From NCBI GenBank assembly GCA_024236295.1, contig JACKKT010000004.1:1-64000 (forward strand): DNA of 64,000 nt, written 5' to 3'. Numbering within the stretch: position 1 is the first letter of the stretch; each line of letters starts with the position of its first letter. The notes under the pieces were generated by a model that was given only the letters and a program-made list of their open reading frames with translations, searched no databases and was not told where the DNA came from. The translations under genes were made by a program, and so were the position numbers. This DNA comes from Kordiimonadaceae bacterium (lineage in GTDB: Bacteria > Pseudomonadota > Alphaproteobacteria > Sphingomonadales > Emcibacteraceae). Shown here in pieces: positions 35,730-43,410 of this stretch.

Positions 35730-36113
35730 ATGGCCGATATCAAAAGGCTCCATAAAATTATCCAGGAAATGGGTAGTGATCCAAATGTATCAATGCATGA
35801 ACTCGTGCGTGAAGTTCTAAAAAGGGATCATGACTTTGATGATTATTATCTTGAGAATATTTCGGCCCCAGTTAGTGAAGAGGAAAAGCAGGAATATGCT
35901 GATCGGGGACGTGCTTTTTCAGAAGAAATCAGGAAAACCCAGGCAAAAATCAAAGAATTTCTGGAGCAGGATCAAAATAACTTTAAAATGACAGTCAGAG
36001 ACAGTGAAAATTTAAAATTTGAAACCATTGAACAACTTCAGAGCAAGCCAAAAAAAGCATGGACTGATATTGTGAAGTCTGCAGTTAATCCAGAAGATAA
36101 TTCCGGCAAATAA
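35730..36113 (+). CDS. Hypothetical protein, helical and charged
   Basis: A 127-residue soluble protein not assigned to a family. It starts MADIKRLHKIIQEMGSDPNVSMHELVREVLKRDHDFDDYYL, is rich in Glu, Lys and Gln, and probably forms several helices with a short coiled-coil stretch (about residues 50-78, VSEEEKQEYADRGRAFSEEIRKTQAKIKEFL). The end (KPKKAWTDIVKSAV) may be disordered. GAGG lies about 12 bases before the ATG. It is a single gene between the ThrE-like and NhaC genes on the same strand. Confidence 0.65.
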   Translation: MADIKRLHKIIQEMGSDPNVSMHELVREVLKRDHDFDDYYLENISAPVSEEEKQEYADRGRAFSEEIRKTQAKIKEFLEQDQNNFKMTVRDSENLKFETIEQLQSKPKKAWTDIVKSAVNPEDNSGK

Positions 36114-36156
36114 TATTTCCGATTACTATATTCCCAAAAAAGCATCCGTTTTAGCC

Positions 36157-36184
36157 TTGATATCATTTCAATATCCACTAGGGT
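36157..36184 (+). promoter_or_regulatory. Predicted promoter of the first nhaC
   Basis: TTGATA (36157-36162), a 16-base spacer, and TAGGGT (36179-36184). The same layout, with the shared block ATCC-x-CTAGGGT, stands before the second nhaC, which supports it. The start codon is 36 bases downstream of the -10. Confidence 0.5.
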
Positions 36185-36219
36185 AGAAAATGAAATATGG
36201 CGTGTGAAAAGGGGATGTT

Positions 36220-37689
36220 ATGGAAAGCTATGGTGTCTTGTCGGTGATTCCACCGTTGCTTAGTGTGGTGCTGGCCATTTATACGCGCAATATAATTCTT
36301 GCACTGACAGCCGGCGCTTTAAGCGGAACATTAATACTCAATCATTTTAATCCGTTTTTTGCTACTGTCAGCCTGATGCGCGATCATATTTTTGTTGAGG
36401 TATCCAGTCCATCCAATACTCAGGTCATAATAATCACGCTGATTATTGGCGGGTTTGTTAATCTGCTTGAGCAGTCCGGTGGCGCAAAGGCATTTTCTGC
36501 CGTTATGGTTAAACTGGTTTCAAACAGGACAAAAGGCCAGATTGCAACATGGCTTTCCGGCATCAGTGTGTTTTTTTCCGACACAGCAAATTCCTTAATA
36601 GTCGGCCCTTTATTTCGACCTGTATTTCGAGAGCTGAAAATCTGTCGTGAAAAACTGGCCTATATTATTGATACCACGGCGGCACCAGTGGTCATCCTGG
36701 TGCCAGTAGCAAGCTGGGGTGTTTATATTATGAGCCTGATTGAAAATTCCTACACAGGGATGGGTGTAAAAGCAGAACCATTTACGGTGCTTCTTGACGT
36801 CTGGCCCTATCAGTTTTATGCATTTCTTGCACTTTTTGCTGTCCCCATGTTTATTTCTACAGGTAAGGATTTTGGTCCTATGGCATCAGCGCAGAAACGT
36901 TTTCTGGACGCACAGGACAAAGCGGAAAATATAACGGAGACAAAGCAGGAAAAAACAAAACTGATTGTGGTAATACTGCCTTTTGCCATTATGGTTGCAA
37001 CCCTTGCTTCAGTGCTTGGCTATTATGCAATGACTGAAGGTGTCAAAAGCGTGCATGTAAATGCGGGACTATGTCTTTCCTATTTATTCGCTTCAATGGG
37101 ATGCGCTTTTGTGATGAAGCGGTATCAGCAAATAACCTATGACAGATCAATGGAACTGTTTTTTGAAGGGGTTGGTAACCTTATCAGTGTTGGGGCCATC
37201 CTGGCACTTGCCTGGGCGCTTAGCTCTATTTGCCGTGAACTTGAGACGGGCCAGTATCTGGCAACCCTGATCGGGGACAGCCTTGATCCTCGTTTTTTTC
37301 CAATTGCGGTATTCTTTTTTGGGGCGATGATGTCTTTTGCAACCGGTTCTTCATTTGGTACTTTCGCTATTTTGATGGCGACAACTTTACCTGTAGCACA
37401 TATTTTGGGGGCAGATTTAATTCTGACGATCGCTGCCATTTTAAGTGGCGGATTATTCGGGGATCATACGTCCCCCATTTCCGATACAACGGTTCTGGCG
37501 TCGATGGGGGCCGGGTGCCCGCATATTGACCATGTATCAACACAATTCCCCTATGCGATGATTGCCGGGCTCATGACTGTTTTTGCTTTTCTGCTACTGG
37601 CATTTTTTAATTCACCTTATGTGGTTCTTATTGTCCTGGTGTTTCAGTATATTGTCATCAGAATAATCATGCAGCGCTTTGGTTCCTAA
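36220..37689 (+). CDS. NhaC family Na+/H+ antiporter (first of tandem pair)
   Basis: A 489-residue membrane protein with about 11-12 helices of the NhaC/IT superfamily: MESYGVLSVIPPLLSVVLAIYTRNIILALTAGALSG, SVFFSDTANSLIVGPLFRP, KLAYIIDTTAAPVVILVPVASWGVYI, SFATGSSFGTFAILMATTLPVAH and GGLFGDHTSPISDTTVLASMGAGCPHIDHVSTQFPYA. The last motif is the conserved ion-transport region. It would expel Na+ in exchange for H+ or move a carboxylate with Na+; the former is preferred. It is about 65 % like the next gene by eye. Confidence 0.88.
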   Translation: MESYGVLSVIPPLLSVVLAIYTRNIILALTAGALSGTLILNHFNPFFATVSLMRDHIFVEVSSPSNTQVIIITLIIGGFVNLLEQSGGAKAFSAVMVKLVSNRTKGQIATWLSGISVFFSDTANSLIVGPLFRPVFRELKICREKLAYIIDTTAAPVVILVPVASWGVYIMSLIENSYTGMGVKAEPFTVLLDVWPYQFYAFLALFAVPMFISTGKDFGPMASAQKRFLDAQDKAENITETKQEKTKLIVVILPFAIMVATLASVLGYYAMTEGVKSVHVNAGLCLSYLFASMGCAFVMKRYQQITYDRSMELFFEGVGNLISVGAILALAWALSSICRELETGQYLATLIGDSLDPRFFPIAVFFFGAMMSFATGSSFGTFAILMATTLPVAHILGADLILTIAAILSGGLFGDHTSPISDTTVLASMGAGCPHIDHVSTQFPYAMIAGLMTVFAFLLLAFFNSPYVVLIVLVFQYIVIRIIMQRFGS

Positions 37690-37699
37690 AAATATCTCT

Positions 37700-37727
37700 T
37701 TGAATATATCCGGCCATCCTCTAGGGT
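37700..37727 (+). promoter_or_regulatory. Predicted promoter of the second nhaC
   Basis: TTGAAT (37700-37705), a 16-base spacer, and TAGGGT (37722-37727), parallel to the element before the first copy. The start codon is 28 bases past the -10. Independent promoters imply each copy can be expressed alone. Confidence 0.5.
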
Positions 37728-37754
37728 TATAAAAACATAATAGAGGGAAGTTTT

Positions 37755-39257
37755 ATGGAAAGTTACGGTGCATTATCGGTGTTGCCACCGGCGCTGAGTA
37801 TTTTATTGGCGGTTTATACGCGAAATATAATATTTTCACTGACACTTGGGGCTTATAGTGGTGCCTTGATAATTGCCGATTTTAATCCGTTTCTGGCATT
37901 TGCAGAACTTCTGGAAAAGCACGCTTTTGTCCAGATTTCAACCCCCTCAAATACGCAGGTGCTGATCGTCATGCTTGCCATCGGCGGATTTATCCAGATG
38001 CTTGATAAATCCGGTGGCTCACGGGCTTTTGCTTCCGTCATGGTAAAATTTATCGGGGATCCGGTAAGGGCACAGCTTGCGGCCTGGACAACAGGACTTA
38101 GCGTCTTTTTTACCGATAGTGGTAATGCGCTGATTGTTGGCCCGCTTTTTAAGCCTGTCTTTAGGGAACTTAAAATCTGTCGTGAGAAGCTGGCCTATAT
38201 AATTGATACGACGGCTTCACCGGTGACTATCCTCATCCCATTCATTGGTTGGGGTGTTTATATTATGAGTCTGATTGAAAATGCCTATCGTGATGTCGGC
38301 CTTGTTGGCGAGCCTTATCAGGTGCTGCTTAGTGTATGGCCCTATCAGTTTTATGCTTTTCTGGCACTTATTTCCATTCCAATGATTCTTTCCACGGGTA
38401 AGGATTTTGGCCCGATGGCAAAAGCGCAAAGTCAGTATAATAAAGCGGTTGAAGAAGGGCTACTGGATGATGAACTTGATGATCCTGATCCAGCAAATAA
38501 AGAACAGTATAAATTAATAACGGTTATCCTGCCGCTTTCAGTAATGCTGACAACCATGGTTACCTACATGGGGTATTTTGCTTATCTTGACGGCATTAAA
38601 AGTCTACATATGCGGGCAGGTATTTGCCTTTCCTATACATTTGCATCAATAGCCTGTGCCTATTTGATGAAAAAATATAAGAAGACAACCTATAATGAAA
38701 GTCTCAATATTTTTGTGCGAGGAATGCAAAAACTGGTTTTCATCTGTTTTGTGCTTGTGCTGGCCTGGACGCTTAGCTCCCTTTGTCGGGACCTCCATAC
38801 TGGCGATTATCTTGCTACCCTGATCGGGGATCGGATTTCACCAAACTTTTTTCCGCTAATTGTATTTTTTCTTGGGGCTATGATGTCTTTTGCAACGGGG
38901 TCTTCCTACGGCACTTTTGCTATTCTGATGATCATTGTGGTGCCGATTGCCAATACGCTTGGAGCACCAATGATATTGACAATTGCGGCTGTGCTAAGCG
39001 GTGGGCTGTTTGGTGATCACACGTCTCCTATTTCAGATACGACGGTTCTGGCGTCTATGGGGGCTGGATGTCCGCATATTGACCATGTGTCAACCCAGTT
39101 TGCCTATGCGGCAATTAATGGCGCAATGGCAATGCTGGCATTTATTGTGGCCGGATTTTATCAAAGCCCGGCTATCATATTTTTTATCATTATCATCCAG
39201 TTTATAACGATAAGAATGGTTATGAAATTCTATGGACATGATGCTCACGGCGAATAG
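37755..39257 (+). CDS. NhaC family Na+/H+ antiporter (second of tandem pair)
   Basis: A 500-residue paralog of the preceding gene, aligned end to end: MESYGALSVLPPALSILLAVYTRNIIFSLTLGAYSG, SVFFTDSGNALIVGPLFKP, KLAYIIDTTASPVTILIPFIGWGVYI, SFATGSSYGTFAILMIIVVP and GGLFGDHTSPISDTTVLASMGAGCPHIDHVSTQFAYA. It differs mainly in the central loop near residues 228-260, which is longer and acidic (LLDDELDDPDPANKEQYK). It probably differs in regulation or in pH/salt optimum. Confidence 0.88.
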   Translation: MESYGALSVLPPALSILLAVYTRNIIFSLTLGAYSGALIIADFNPFLAFAELLEKHAFVQISTPSNTQVLIVMLAIGGFIQMLDKSGGSRAFASVMVKFIGDPVRAQLAAWTTGLSVFFTDSGNALIVGPLFKPVFRELKICREKLAYIIDTTASPVTILIPFIGWGVYIMSLIENAYRDVGLVGEPYQVLLSVWPYQFYAFLALISIPMILSTGKDFGPMAKAQSQYNKAVEEGLLDDELDDPDPANKEQYKLITVILPLSVMLTTMVTYMGYFAYLDGIKSLHMRAGICLSYTFASIACAYLMKKYKKTTYNESLNIFVRGMQKLVFICFVLVLAWTLSSLCRDLHTGDYLATLIGDRISPNFFPLIVFFLGAMMSFATGSSYGTFAILMIIVVPIANTLGAPMILTIAAVLSGGLFGDHTSPISDTTVLASMGAGCPHIDHVSTQFAYAAINGAMAMLAFIVAGFYQSPAIIFFIIIIQFITIRMVMKFYGHDAHGE

Positions 39258-39422
39258 TTTTTCAAATTTTAATTATCAACCCGCTTCTATTTTAAGTCGT
39301 GCGAATGTTGGTGAAATTGTATTCACAAGAACTTATACTGTTAACGTTTAATGTTGATGTTTTATTTGACCCATGCAAAAAAATAATTTGTTGTGAGCGA
39401 ACTGAAAGGGAGTGGATAAAGG

Positions 39423-40469
39423 ATGAGCAAAATTTATGAAAATATTGTTGAGACGGTCGGAAATACACCGGTCGTCAAACTGAATAACCTTAGCCCGGAT
39501 AATGTTAATATTTACGCAAAATTGGAGTATTTTAATCCAATGGGTTCGGTTAAAGACCGCCTCGCTCTTGGTGTGATTACAGACGCTGAAAAGCGTGGTG
39601 TGCTTAAACCCGGCCAGACAATAGTCGAGGCAACAAGCGGCAATACGGGCATTGGCCTCGCGATGATCTGCGCGCAGAGGGGATATCCTCTTGTCATAAC
39701 AATGGCGGAAAGTTTCAGCGTAGAGCGGCGCCGGTTAATGCGTTATCTCGGGGCCAAAGTTGTTTTAACACCAGCCGCACTTAAAGGGTCCGGGATGGTT
39801 GCCAAAGCCGATGAACTTGCAAAAGAGCATGGCTGGTGGCAGTCCAAGCAGTTTGAAAATCCTGCTAACGCTGATATTCATGAAAAAACCACAGCCCGGG
39901 AAATACTGAATGATTTTGCAGAAATTGGACTTGATTACTGGATTACAGGCTTTGGCTCAGGAGGAACGGTAAATGGTGTTTCACGCGTACTGAAAAAAGA
40001 AAGTCCTGGGACAAAAATTATTGTGGCCGAGCCTGATAATGCGCAGTTACTTGCAAGCGGTATACCGCAGGCGCATAATGCCGATGGATCATATGCAAGC
40101 AATCACCCGGCTTTTCAGCCACACCCGATGCAGGGATGGACACCGGATTTTATTCCGCGTCTGACTGAGCAGGCAGTCCAAAACGGAACTATTGATGATC
40201 TTGTTGCTGTATCCGGAAGTATGGCTATGGAATGTTCAAAAAAACTTGCCCAGAAAGAGGGGATATTTGTAGGGGTTTCGGCCGGTGCCGGTCTTGCTGC
40301 CGCACTTGACATTGCTAAAACAGCGCCGGATGGGTCAAATATTCTTGTCATGTTCCCGGATACGGGAGAGCGGTATTTAAGCACGCCTTTATTTAGCTGG
40401 GTTTCAACGGATATGACTGAAGAAGAAATTGAAATTTCAAAATCAACACCAAATTTCCGGTTTGATTAA
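39423..40469 (+). CDS. cysK: Cysteine synthase A (O-acetylserine sulfhydrylase)
   Basis: A 348-residue fold-type II PLP enzyme. The PLP lysine is in FNPMGSVKDRLALGV, the substrate loop in ATSGNTGIGLAMIC, and the phosphate-binding glycine loop in GFGSGGTVNGVSRVL; VSAGAGLAAALDIA and MFPDTGERYLSTPLF close the core. It makes cysteine from O-acetylserine and sulfide. GGGAGTGGATAAAGG precedes the ATG. A short C-terminal extension follows the core. It is seven bases before the M20 hydrolase and probably cotranscribed. Confidence 0.95.
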   Translation: MSKIYENIVETVGNTPVVKLNNLSPDNVNIYAKLEYFNPMGSVKDRLALGVITDAEKRGVLKPGQTIVEATSGNTGIGLAMICAQRGYPLVITMAESFSVERRRLMRYLGAKVVLTPAALKGSGMVAKADELAKEHGWWQSKQFENPANADIHEKTTAREILNDFAEIGLDYWITGFGSGGTVNGVSRVLKKESPGTKIIVAEPDNAQLLASGIPQAHNADGSYASNHPAFQPHPMQGWTPDFIPRLTEQAVQNGTIDDLVAVSGSMAMECSKKLAQKEGIFVGVSAGAGLAAALDIAKTAPDGSNILVMFPDTGERYLSTPLFSWVSTDMTEEEIEISKSTPNFRFD

Positions 40470-40475
40470 AGATTC

Positions 40476-41714
40476 ATGGTGACCAGATTGAAATTGAACA
40501 ATTCAAGATTGCATGACAGGATTGAAGCTTTAAGCAAAATTGGCAGTACACCGGAAGGCGGCTCAAGACGCGTAGCCCTGACTGATGCTGATAAAGAAGG
40601 TCGCGATCTGGTCATTTCATGGATGAAGGAAAGCGGACTTCAGGTTCAGATTGACCAGATAGGTAATATATTCGCTACCTTAAAAGGAAATAAAAGCGGG
40701 CGGCCAATTATGACTGGTTCACATATTGACACGGTCGGCAATGGCGGACATCTTGACGGGTGTTACGGCGTACTTGCCGGGCTTGAAGTGTTAGCTACTT
40801 ACGCAGATCTTAAAGAGAAGCCAAATCATGATCTGTGTGTGGCAATATTCACCAATGAAGAAGGGGTGCGGTTTCAGCCTGATATGCTGGGCTCACTGGT
40901 TTATGCAGGGGGAATGATCGTTGAAGAGGCCCATGCAATCAAATCTACGGATGGTAAAACGCTTCATGAGGAACTGATCAGAACAGGTTATCTGGGGACT
41001 ATGAAATGCGGGTCTGTGATCCCGCATGCTTTTATCGAGCTTCATATAGAGCAGGGCCCCGTCCTTGAAAGTAAAAATGATTTTATTGGCGTTGTGGAAG
41101 GCGTACAGGGGATTTCCTGGACAGGCGTAACTTTTCGGGGGCAGTCAAATCATGCGGGAACAACCCCAATGAATTTAAGGAAAGATGCGGCATATGCAGC
41201 ATCAAGATTAGCTGTTTCAGTGCGCGAAATAACGAAAGAAATTGGCGAAGGTCAAGTCGGTACAGTAGGCGTCATTACACCGAAACCAAACCTGATTAAT
41301 GTTGTCCCTGGCGAGGTCAATATGACAGTGGATCTTAGAAATATTGATGATGAGAAACTGAGAAAAGCAGAAAAAATGCTTCATGAACATATCGAAAATA
41401 TCTGTCAGGAAGAGAAAGTCGTGGCGGAAACCGAGAAGCTTGTCAGGTTCGAGCCTGTTCAATTTGACAAAAGGATCTGTGACCTGATTGCAGAGGTCAC
41501 AGAAAATGTTGGTTTTTCATATTCAAGACTTAACTCCGGTGCGGGGCATGATGCACAAATGATGGCACGACTTTGCCCGACGGCTATGATTTTTGTGCCC
41601 TCAAAAGATGGTGTTAGCCATAACCCAAAGGAATATACCTCTAAAGAATATTTGGATATGGGAGCAGACATTCTGTTTGAGACAATTACGAAACTTGATC
41701 AAATTGAGTTTTGA
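40476..41714 (+). CDS. M20 family N-carbamoylase/allantoate amidohydrolase-type enzyme
   Basis: A 412-residue zinc-dependent hydrolase of the HyuC/AllC/beta-ureidopropionase group. Metal ligands lie in GSHIDTVGNGGHLDGCYG, FTNEEGVRFQ, ELHIEQGPVLE and the C-terminal SGAGHDAQMMA; the dimerisation lid has GQSNHAGTTPMNLRKDA. Such enzymes remove the carbamoyl group from N-carbamoyl amino acids or act on allantoate. Its neighbours (cysK, MarR regulator, aminotransferase) suggest amino-acid salvage. Confidence 0.9.
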   Translation: MVTRLKLNNSRLHDRIEALSKIGSTPEGGSRRVALTDADKEGRDLVISWMKESGLQVQIDQIGNIFATLKGNKSGRPIMTGSHIDTVGNGGHLDGCYGVLAGLEVLATYADLKEKPNHDLCVAIFTNEEGVRFQPDMLGSLVYAGGMIVEEAHAIKSTDGKTLHEELIRTGYLGTMKCGSVIPHAFIELHIEQGPVLESKNDFIGVVEGVQGISWTGVTFRGQSNHAGTTPMNLRKDAAYAASRLAVSVREITKEIGEGQVGTVGVITPKPNLINVVPGEVNMTVDLRNIDDEKLRKAEKMLHEHIENICQEEKVVAETEKLVRFEPVQFDKRICDLIAEVTENVGFSYSRLNSGAGHDAQMMARLCPTAMIFVPSKDGVSHNPKEYTSKEYLDMGADILFETITKLDQIEF

Positions 41715-41790
41715 CAATATAGTTGATAAAATTTTTTTGTCATCTTCATTGTCATTATAATGTTGGCTTATATGGTTTTTGCGAGGAAAA

Positions 41791-42222
41791 ATGAGAACTG
41801 AAGCAAAAAGGTTAAATTCTGTAATTCGTGATGTACGTACAAGTTTCAATTTACTTCAAGATCGCTCAAATAACCTTTTGCAAGATCTTGACGTAAATGC
41901 TTCGATGCGGTTTGTTCTGGAAAACTTATCGGTAGCAGGTGAGAAAACGGTTCCTGAGATTGCCAGGTCAAAAAATGTATCCCGGCAACATATTCAGATT
42001 GTTGTTAATGAGCTACTTGAAAAAGGATTGGTAATCAGTAGGGCTAACCCGTCAGATAAACGAAGCTATCTGATTTCTCTTACTGAACTTGGCGATAAAA
42101 TATTTTCGGAAATTAGAAACCGGGAACTGGTTGAGCTTCAGAATTTGTCAGAATATTTTACTGCTGAAGAATTAAGGGTAACTTCGAAAATGTTGCAGAA
42201 ATTAAGTAAATTCTTGAGCTAA
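41791..42222 (+). CDS. MarR family transcriptional regulator
   Basis: A 143-residue winged-helix protein: VLENLSVAGEKTVPEIARSKNVSRQHIQIVVNELLEKGLVISRANPSDKRSYLISLTELG is the typical MarR helix-turn-helix and wing (D-x-R-S-Y). The N-terminal helix (residues 1-35) and the C-terminal helix (ELRVTSKMLQKLSKFL) form the dimer interface. The ATG at 41791 follows GAGGA; a TATAAT (41756-41761) lies 29 bases upstream. GACAAT (41713) and ATTGTC (41748) flank the promoter as distant inverted arms. It is convergent with the aminotransferase. Confidence 0.88.
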   Translation: MRTEAKRLNSVIRDVRTSFNLLQDRSNNLLQDLDVNASMRFVLENLSVAGEKTVPEIARSKNVSRQHIQIVVNELLEKGLVISRANPSDKRSYLISLTELGDKIFSEIRNRELVELQNLSEYFTAEELRVTSKMLQKLSKFLS

Positions 42223-42231
42223 GTATAAATA

Positions 42232-43353
42232 TTAAACCAGAGTTCCCAAAAATTCAGATATTTTGTCTAACCCTGTTTTTAAAATTTCAGCATCATTGGC
42301 ATATCCCATCCGAAGATACCCTTCCATATCCATGACACTTCCGGGTGTGAGCATTACGCCGGTTTCATTTAGCAGTCTGATACAAAAGTCGCGCGATCTT
42401 AAATCAAGATCATATTTAAGTAGAGCTGTTGTTCCAGATTTTGGCCGCACATATGAAATGAGCGGTTCATTTGATATCCAGTCGTCAAGAATTTTTAAAT
42501 TTTCCCGAGTAATTTTCTGGCTTCTGGCTATTATTTTATGTTTATTTTCGAGTGCAATTGCCGCGAAATAATCGTCAATCATACTAACACTAATCGTATT
42601 ATAATCCCGGTGAATTGAAATGTTTTCAAGAACTTCACGCGGTGCCGCTATCCAGCCAACGCGAAGCCCGGCAAGCGAGAATGATTTTGACATACTGCCG
42701 GTGCTGATCCCTTTTTCGTAAATATCGGCTATTGATTTCGTAAAGCCGCTTCCCTCCTGATCGGTTCCCCGATAAACTTCATCACAAAGAAGATAAGCAT
42801 CACAGGTTCGGGCAATATCAGCAATTTCGTTTAAAGTTTCTTCCTTAATTAAAGCGCCTGTAGGATTATTCGGATTATTAACTGAAATTAATTTTGTTTT
42901 TGCGCTTACCATGCTTTTCAGGTCGTCAAGATCAGGTAAAAAGTCGTCTTCTTCACGAAGTTGTAGAACGTTGACTTTTGCCCCTAAACTTTCCGGAATA
43001 GAATAATGCTGCTGATATGTAGGAAGTATGGAGATCACTTCGTCCTTGGGCCCGATTAATGTAGAATATACGAGTGCATTGGCGCCTATAGCACCGTGTG
43101 CAACCAAAATATTTTCAGGTTTTTGCTTGTCATATAGTGTTGCTATAGCATTTTTTAACCTTGCGGATCCTTCAATAGCCCCATAAGTCATTTTAAGAGG
43201 TAGCAGCTCTGAGAGTGCGGCTTCTTTTTTATCTGTTATTTTCAGAAGTTCATCAATGGTAAGAGACTGAACACAGGTTTCAGCAAGATTATATTTGCAA
43301 TGATTTTCAAATTCATTCATCCATATTTCGACGCCAAATTCTCTTATCTTCAT
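42232..43353 (-). CDS. Class I/II PLP-dependent aminotransferase
   Basis: A 373-residue fold-type I enzyme. NNPNNPTG, YLLCDEVYRG, the PLP lysine in STGSMSKSFSLAGLRVGW and the carboxylate-binding arginine near GYLRMGYAND are all in place. The N-terminal FGVEIWMNEFENHCKYNLAETCVQSLT is shared by a group near capreomycidine-synthase-like aminotransferases; the amino acid is unknown. It ends nine bases from the convergent MarR gene. Confidence 0.88.
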   Translation of the reverse strand: MKIREFGVEIWMNEFENHCKYNLAETCVQSLTIDELLKITDKKEAALSELLPLKMTYGAIEGSARLKNAIATLYDKQKPENILVAHGAIGANALVYSTLIGPKDEVISILPTYQQHYSIPESLGAKVNVLQLREEDDFLPDLDDLKSMVSAKTKLISVNNPNNPTGALIKEETLNEIADIARTCDAYLLCDEVYRGTDQEGSGFTKSIADIYEKGISTGSMSKSFSLAGLRVGWIAAPREVLENISIHRDYNTISVSMIDDYFAAIALENKHKIIARSQKITRENLKILDDWISNEPLISYVRPKSGTTALLKYDLDLRSRDFCIRLLNETGVMLTPGSVMDMEGYLRMGYANDAEILKTGLDKISEFLGTLV

Positions 43354-43410
43354 AATTAAACCCTTGATTAAAATTGTTTCTAGATTAGCATAATTTCCGG
43401 AGTAGCAAAT

